Below, one piece after another: positions 58,394-64,000 of a stretch of DNA of 64,000 nucleotides. Each line of letters opens with the position of its first letter. The first letter of the stretch is position 1. The position numbers and the translations under genes are program-made. The DNA comes from Branchiostoma floridae (Eukaryota > Chordata > Leptocardii > Amphioxiformes > Branchiostomatidae): assembly GCF_000003815.2 (NCBI RefSeq), contig NC_049994.1, positions 12,542,994-12,606,993 of the forward strand. Reading direction: 5' to 3'. Below the pieces are notes generated by a model. The model was given only the letters and a program-made list of their open reading frames with translations. It did no database searches and was not told the origin of the DNA.

Positions 58394-58567
58394 TACACAT
58401 CCAAGCAGATCCTACAATGGCATAAGATAGTACCAAACTAGCCAAGGAGTGTAGTCAGCCAAGAGGTGTCCATTTGCCATGTAGCGAAACATACTCCTTA
58501 GCCGGCTACACGCCCCTGTCAGCCTTTGATACTATCTTATGCTACCGTAGGATCTGCTTGGAGATTA
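58394..58567. mobile_element. TAATCTCC hairpin MITE (copy 2)
   Basis: Left arm CATCCAAGCAGATCCTACAA and right arm TACCGTAGGATCTGCTTGGA with TTGATACTATCTTATG, as in the copy at 37475. The left terminus is mutated and merges with a GATGAAGGTTA string; no target duplication is evident. Confidence 0.75.
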
Positions 58568-59021
58568 GTTTTTTTTGTCCTCCCAGTTCATTATAGCGAC
58601 GCTGAAGAAGAGAGACGGATATCACTCGACTTGTCTAGAAGTAATCTCCGTATGATTTTGTCCAGTTGCAGGGATTGAACGTCTTTAAAAAGTAAAGTTA
58701 TTCTAATCTTTAACATGTGACATTGTGACTATTTCTCCTGTGCCAGGTGAGTCAGCTACCACGCCCACCTCCTGACGATTACGTCAGGATCACATGACGT
58801 CAGTCAATACATTCACCGCATGAGTACGCCATAGGCATAACATACACGATAATACCACTTTTTCTATTTAGGATACATCTAGGAGTACTTTGCATAATCT
58901 TTTATACGTCTTATCATAATATTGACTTTTTGCCCTAAGTAGGAGCATTAGATCACCGGACGTAATATCCTTGAACAGTTTTGTTTATTTTGGTAGCATT
59001 TGACTGCGGTTAAAATCCATC

Positions 59022-62000
59022 ATGGCGTCGTCTTTTTTGTCCGTACCACTGAAGAAGTCGTCAGAAGTAGACCTGGTAAAACCCCCGGAAAAATTCATCA
59101 AGAACACTTACTCCGGGCCAGGAGGGACCCAAGATGACTTTGTACCCATGCTGAAGGAACTGGACAAGTTGCGAGACTCTGCAACCTGCAAGACGCTGGA
59201 CAGACATGACAGTTCCTTGGAGCTCATCCAGAAGTGAGCCGATTTTCTTTCTCAGGAATTTTGTTGCAGACAAAGCTTTCAATTCGTGTTTTGTCGTATT
59301 CATTAACGTACTGTAGAAGTGTGACAACGATTGGTAATGTTTAGATCTGTATTTTGCGTAATATATGTCTGATTATTCTTAAAATGTCAAAGTATCAACT
59401 GTTTTTATAGCCGTGACAATGATACAATTTGCATACAAGTACAACGCAGTGTTAAAATATTAAAGATATACCTTTGAGCTTCGTGGCATCATGTTATTTT
59501 TTGCAGCAACAACTAAGATCTTTCCTTGCAACAACATGAGCATTATTTCATTAGTTCTGATATCAAAGTGCATTTATGTACCAAAATCGTTTCGCTAGGA
59601 AGGCCCAGAGCCTCTCCTACAATTTTTGAATGTCACACCCGGAAGTGAGAAGCGCCTCTGGTTATACACTGACGTCATTGTCACAAGTGCTCCGAAGTAC
59701 CTTGCACAGTCGATGTGCAAATTTGATCAGCATCAATATAGCAAAAAAATCTTTGTGGGCATGAGCAAAAATGGAAACAAATAATCAGAAATACAAAATA
59801 ATATCGGTGGGCAGTTTGTCAAAATCACTCAAAACTTGCCAGTGGGAAATTTTAATTTTTTAAAGATATGTATTTCTGTGATATTTTCTTGTGCACAGTT
59901 TTTGCAGCGAGCATTGCATTTGTACCGTAGTATGTTGCCATGGTTGCGCTGTTTCTGCAAACCACGTCTCTTCGCATACCTGTGAACTTGATTAATTTAC
60001 AGTTTCTACCTTTTCCTCCGATCCTCAGGTACTATGATCAGCTCTGTGCAATTGAAGCCAAGCTCCCAATCACAGAGAACCAGGTATGCAGATATGTCGT
60101 AGTGTTAAATGATACACAGTATATAAGGTATAACATCATAGTATAGGCATATAGTATTGTGGTCTTGAACATGTACCTAGACTACATGTATGTCACATTT
60201 TGTCTTTGCCTTCATCAAATTTATGACCATGGAAAACTTACTCCAAAAGTTGGAATTATCTAGAGCATGTAGATGGAATCTCTGTGATTACATGCATAGA
60301 TATTGCAATGGATCCCATTGCCTGCTAAAACTATGGGAAATGCCAGAGGTAAACAACATTATTACCATGACAACATGGTATAATTGTTACTTGCTAGCAT
60401 ATATCCTAGCAGTATAGACTTTAAGAACAGGAAGCGAAGAAAATGAAGCTGAAATTTGCTGTTGTTGCTTTCTTGCACTCTGCTGACACTGCACATTTTA
60501 CCCTCCTCCTCTGTCTGTCACACCTGTTTCTCAATCTACCTTCCTGTAACCTCTGACCTTCCTGTGACATCTGACCTCCCTTCAGGAAGATGAACCCCCT
60601 ACCCCCTACCAGGTAAGGTCAGGGAAGTTCACTCGCACTTAATCTCCAAGCAGATGGAGGTTGTTATGTTACACAGCTATCCCATTGTTTTTACCCATAA
60701 CATTAAACTTAAAGCACTCAGTAAAGTGCAAGTCAATGTTATAACCTCCCAACATCTACTTGGAGATTACTTTCGCAAACTGTCTGTTACCTGTACGTGT
60801 ATAGCTCTTGTTTTTCTTTTGTCTTTCTTAACATCTAATGCTTGTGTTTTGCATATTTGATAACTTTCCATTGTTTCCATAGAAAAATCATACAATAATC
60901 TGCCTTCTCATAAATGTCTCTTTACAGTGTTATGGTTAAATACCTGTTCACCATCTTAACACTGAAAAATCTAACCTAGTCTGTTTATGTGACATTTGTG
61001 CTGTGTCTGCCGCCATATTGTTATCCCTTTTTGCTGCATATGTACAATTAATGAAACCATGAAAACATTGAATTGAATTCTATGAATAATTATAGTTTTC
61101 ATAGTAAATCATACAACATTAATAATATAATGTCTAATAACATACAAGGAGACATCTGTGCCGTTGGGCCAGTTTTTTTTTATAAGATGCCGTAGACATG
61201 ACTAATAAGTCAGTATGAGAACTGCTAATTAACGGCTATTTTCCAACTGGTTCAACAAGGTACTTGTGAGGTATTGGTAAGTTTTTGTATGAATAATAAA
61301 ATTTGGAATCATCTGCATTGTATGTTGTGTACTTCAGATGAGGAAAACCTCAGATGTACTGTAAAAGCATTTAAGTTCACAGGGATTTTATTTAGCAGTA
61401 GCGGAAAAAGAACTTTTTGCGGTGGATTTAATTTCGCGGTAGCACCATGCACTGTAGCATCTTACTGCCATGGGAAAATGTTCGCGGTGGTTTTAAATTT
61501 GCGGTGGAGGCCACCGCAAAAAACGCGAACATTAAACCACCGCGAAAGTTTCTGCATTTACAGTATACTAAAGATATTTTGTCTTACGGCCATACACAGA
61601 AGTCAGAGCTGAATGTTATAAACCTTATTGTTGTTCCTGTAGATCCGAGTCAACTTCACCTGGTACGATGCCTTCGACCAGGGCATGCTGTTTCTGGGAA
61701 AGATGAAGAAGAGTAAGTTATTAGGATATTATTGTTTTTGGTGTGTCTTTGTGTGTACAGATTTTTGTAGTCAGCATAACTCAAGAACCTCTTGATGGAT
61801 TAAGATGATATTTGCTATTTGGGTATTTAGGTCTCTGGATTTGGGACACTGCCGCACCACTGCCGCACCAACTGCAAACATAAAACCACCACGAAAATTT
61901 CTGCATTATATTTCTAATTTTATATAATTCATCTCTGTTTTAAGCCATGTCATCTGGAGACTATGAGAGGATGTGTGTCCTGTTCAACATCGGAGCACTG

Positions 62001-63714
62001 ATGAGCCAAATAGCTGCTGCACAGAACCTGGGCGCCGACGACGGCCTGAAAAATGCTGCCAAATATCTGCAGGTATCTAAAGAAAAATAAATGGAAATAA
62101 CAGCACTGTTCATTGCATATACATTACCTGTAATATGTTGTTAAGGTCAGGGTAGAGATTGGGATCTGGTACAATCAGCAGTTTCACCTCTAGAGATACT
62201 TATCAGAACCTCTGCTACAATCAGGATGATAGAAATTCATTAGGGTGGTCTCCAATTTATAAATCCTCCATATGTAAATCCAAGTCAATCTATCGATGTG
62301 AAATGACTCATGAGTCAAAATCAAAAACTGTCTTTTTAAGGCCCTGCTTGGATATCTTTGATTTTGCCATATGGTAGTCTCTACATGATATAATGATTTG
62401 TACATGTTTGGTCTGCATAACCAGTCAAATGAGTAATTTTTTTGCAGTTCTTATATTTAATATGTTTATTTCAGCAAGCGGCTGGTGTGTTCACACACAT
62501 CAAGGAGTCCATGGCAGGGCCCTTCCAACAGGTGGTGACCCCTGACCTCTCCCTGGAGATGCTGAGCACCCTGTCTGTTGTCATGTTGGCCCAGGCACAG
62601 GAGGCCATCCTGCTCAAGTCTATACAAGGTATGTACACAGCCAGGGAATGGGTTCTTGAATAGTTTCATCAGGTTGGTACGTCCAGGGAATGGATTTTTT
62701 TTTTGTGATGACTCTGAGGCAGAGCTGTTTTCTCAGATCTGAACTTTTTTTTGAAGGAGTTATAGCCAGTTGCTATGTTACAATGTGGGGCCGCGTAGCA
62801 CAGTGGTAGTGTATTCAGCCTGTGACTGAGAGGTCGTCGGTTCGAATCCGCCTGCCGTGTTGCCGGTCTTGTGCCCTTGGGAAAGGCACTTTACACGACT
62901 TTTCTCACTTTACTCAAGTGAAAAATGAGTCGTCCCTCGGACAGGACGTTAAATGGAGGTCCCGTGTATGGGGAGATCCATACCCCATGCACGTTAAAGA
63001 ACCCCCACACGTGCGATGGTGCAGTGTGCGTTGGTGCAAATCCTTCTGTTGGAAGTTGGTGATTCACTTCAAATCACCCGGACGGGTGTGTCACCCCGTA
63101 AGGGGCGGTATAACCCGTCATTGTGCGAACATGTGCGAACATGTATATAGGGCTCCCTTGGAAATCAGTTACTACGTTAACTGAAGGGACTACCCCAAAG
63201 ATCAATAAATAAATAAATGAATAAAAAACAATGAGGGAGCTTCAGGTGTGCCCAACTGGCCGAGGCTTTTACAAGGCCAGGCCTCAGCTAGTTGGGCGAC
63301 CTTGGCTGCCTGTATTGCCAGCCAAACAAATAGGTAACGTGCCCGTTAGATAAATAAATAGATAAGCTTCAGGTATGAAACTTCTCAACTGGATTATTCT
63401 TAGCGGGAGGTATAGAGGAGACCCGGTGAGCTTAGCTAAAAACATGAGCCGTAATGAAGCTGCATCAAGTAGACAGTATTTTTTTTCCTCTGGATTATTC
63501 TGGTGAGGTAAAGCAGTATGTAGTGAAAGAAAAGTCTGAACTGGACAGTGATGTAACACAGAAGCTTCAATTCCATGGTTGAATTTTATGTTGTTCTTTT
63601 GCAGACAAGATGAAGGAAGTCATCATCGCAAAGTTGTCCATGCAGGCGTCTGACTTGTACTCTGATGCCATGAAACAGGCACAGAACCCACACTTTGGAG
63701 ACTTACTCCCAAAG
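59022..63714 (+). CDS. PDCD6IP: PDCD6IP / ALIX, N-terminal Bro1-domain part (gene continues past window)
   Basis: Exons 59022-59233, 60029-60083, 61643-61712, 61945-62072, 62475-62628 and 63605-63714 join in phase and give the first 243 residues. The protein starts MASSFLSVPLKKSSEVDL, matching the ALIX N-terminus in pattern. It then has the Bro1-domain strings YYDQLCAIEAKLPITENQ, VNFTWYDAFDQG, CVLFNIGALMSQIAA, TLSVVMLAQAQEAILLK and DKMKEVIIAKLSMQASDLY. ALIX binds ESCRT-III (CHMP4) through Bro1 and works in multivesicular-body sorting, cytokinetic abscission and membrane repair. The V and Pro-rich domains would lie to the right. The start has CATCATGG context. All borders are GT-AG. A possible extra 27 nt in-frame exon lies at 60586-60612. 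BROX and HD-PTP also have Bro1 domains, but the N-terminal and DKMK-type sequence fits ALIX best. Confidence 0.93.
60586..60612 (+). other. Possible in-frame microexon of ALIX
   Basis: Preceded by a pyrimidine-rich tract (CTGACCTCCCTTCAG) and followed by a strong donor (CAG|GTAAGG). Its 27 nt read EDEPPTPYQ in the phase of the flanking exons (60083 and 61643 are both phase 0). It would insert nine acidic/Pro residues into the Bro1 domain after ENQ. From memory, vertebrate ALIX has no residues at this position. Confidence 0.45.
60640..60769. mobile_element. TAATCTCC hairpin MITE (copy 3, short)
   Basis: TAATCTCCAAGCAGATGG at left and CATCTACTTGGAGATTA at right; the inner arms have diverged or been replaced. 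It starts 27 bp after the donor of the candidate ALIX microexon. Confidence 0.7.
61359..61563. mobile_element. TA-flanked MITE (CTGTAAA / TTTACAG ends), Tc1/mariner-like
   Basis: 205 bp between TA dinucleotides at 61357-61358 and 61564-61565. Ends CTGTAAAAGCA and TGCATTTACAG are inverted. Internal blocks TTCGCGGT, CCACCGCGAA and TTTGCGGTGG repeat in both directions. A fragment of the same family (AACATAAAACCACC / TTTCTGCATTA) is near 61876-61910. It lies in an ALIX intron. Confidence 0.75.
62786..63227 (+). mobile_element. tRNA-derived SINE with conserved central core, in an ALIX intron
   Basis: 442 bp between ACAATG direct repeats (62780-62785 and 63228-63233). Head GCGTAGCACAGTGGTAGTG (A box) and GGTTCGAATCC (perfect B box) show tRNA descent. 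The core CTTGGGAAAGGCACTTTACA ... GACGTTAAATGGAGGTCCCG ... GCACGTTAAAGAACCC is of a kind shared by many invertebrate SINEs. The 3' end has ACTGAAGGGACTACCCCAAA and an (AAAT)n-type tail, probably borrowed from a LINE. Confidence 0.88.
63250..63360 (+). repeat. Retroposon tail fragment and short hairpin
   Basis: GCCCAACTGGCCGAGGC and GCCTCAGCTAGTTGGGC form a short hairpin. It is followed by a segment ending TAGATAAATAAATAG that resembles 9530-9595. It lies directly after the SINE. Confidence 0.4.
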
Positions 63715-64000
63715 GTAACAACAATACCATTGTCTTAGATAATAACTGCCCAAGGCTATGGAGGATAGGGAAGGATGGAGGAAGAGAGTCATGGCCATCC
63801 GTGCAACCAGCACGTCCGGATGATGATGATGAGATAATGATGTGTTTTTGAAGTACTTAAAAGCAGAGGTGTCAAAGTTTAATTGTAACATGTGACACTG
63901 TTTGTGATAACAAGGGTTGTTTCAGACGTGTACAGTTTTCAATCTTAACTACATATGGTTGTCCCTTTAGATGTATAGGAGAGTTTTAGATATCCAATAT

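Larger units (their letters stand above)
53245..59021. other. Intergenic region between the LINE and ALIX
   Basis: No gene is supported. Contents: repeat fragment near 53294-53390, a (TACAA)n microsatellite (55157-55215), a short hairpin (55253-55324), a long-inverted-repeat element (55687-55900) and a TAATCTCC MITE (58394-58567). The ALIX promoter should lie at the right end; the sequence CGTCAGGATCACATGACGTCAG near 58783-58802 contains a TGACGTCA CRE-type palindrome (58795-58802). Confidence 0.4.

Noticed and set aside
1-64000. CRISPR arrays, operons, phage or bacterial mobile elements
   Set aside because: The window is clearly animal genomic DNA with spliced genes; direct repeats seen are transposon or minisatellite units, without regular spacers.

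Overview
The window looks like genomic DNA of a cephalochordate (amphioxus, Branchiostoma type). This is inferred from chordate-type genes with vertebrate-like intron positions, a single CDK4/6 gene where vertebrates have two (CDK4 and CDK6), AT-rich introns and spacers, and a very dense load of small non-autonomous transposons, hairpin elements and tRNA-derived SINEs. I ran no search, so the species is inferred.

Layout, left to right. 1-696 (+) is the last coding exon of a coiled-coil protein I could not name, followed by its 3'UTR. 2993-4288 (+) is a complete three-exon SLC48A1/HRG1 heme transporter (151 aa). 7191-14670 (+) is a nine-exon PH-PTB adaptor of the DOK family (588 aa) with an unusual Gly/Pro-rich, collagen-like tail; its 3'UTR runs to a poly(A) signal near 16603 and carries a transposon. 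21913-48935 (-) is a complete seven-exon CDK4/6 kinase (329 aa), convergent with the DOK gene and with a 22 kb first intron. 48936-59021 is upstream and intergenic DNA with a 100-N assembly gap (51138-51237) and a 5'-truncated non-LTR retrotransposon (-) that encodes a reverse transcriptase. 59022-63714 and beyond (+) is the 5' half of PDCD6IP/ALIX (Bro1 domain), cut by the window end.

The four recognised genes do not form a pathway; they are ordinary housekeeping and signalling genes: endolysosomal heme export, receptor-proximal phosphotyrosine signalling, the G1 cell-cycle kinase, and ESCRT-associated membrane scission. Exon models were built by hand. Each uses GT-AG sites (one GC-AG) and keeps the reading phase; the three complete genes also reach a stop codon in frame.

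The most unusual content is in the mobile DNA. The best candidate is a 458 bp miniature LTR retrotransposon (TRIM) at 45013-45470 on the minus strand. It has two 177 bp LTRs differing at one base, a 4 bp target duplication, a tRNA-type primer binding site and a polypurine tract. Each LTR contains a tRNA-like segment with A-box and B-box pol III promoter motifs. That resembles the plant Cassandra elements, whose LTRs carry 5S rRNA sequence, but here in an animal and with a tRNA. Other second-look items are a 1.37 kb element with nested tandem repeats (28255-29621), several elements with exact target duplications (39049, 37475, 55687, 43127, 62786), a tandem duplication that copies the 5' edge of CDK4/6 exon 3, and a possible 27 nt in-frame microexon in ALIX.
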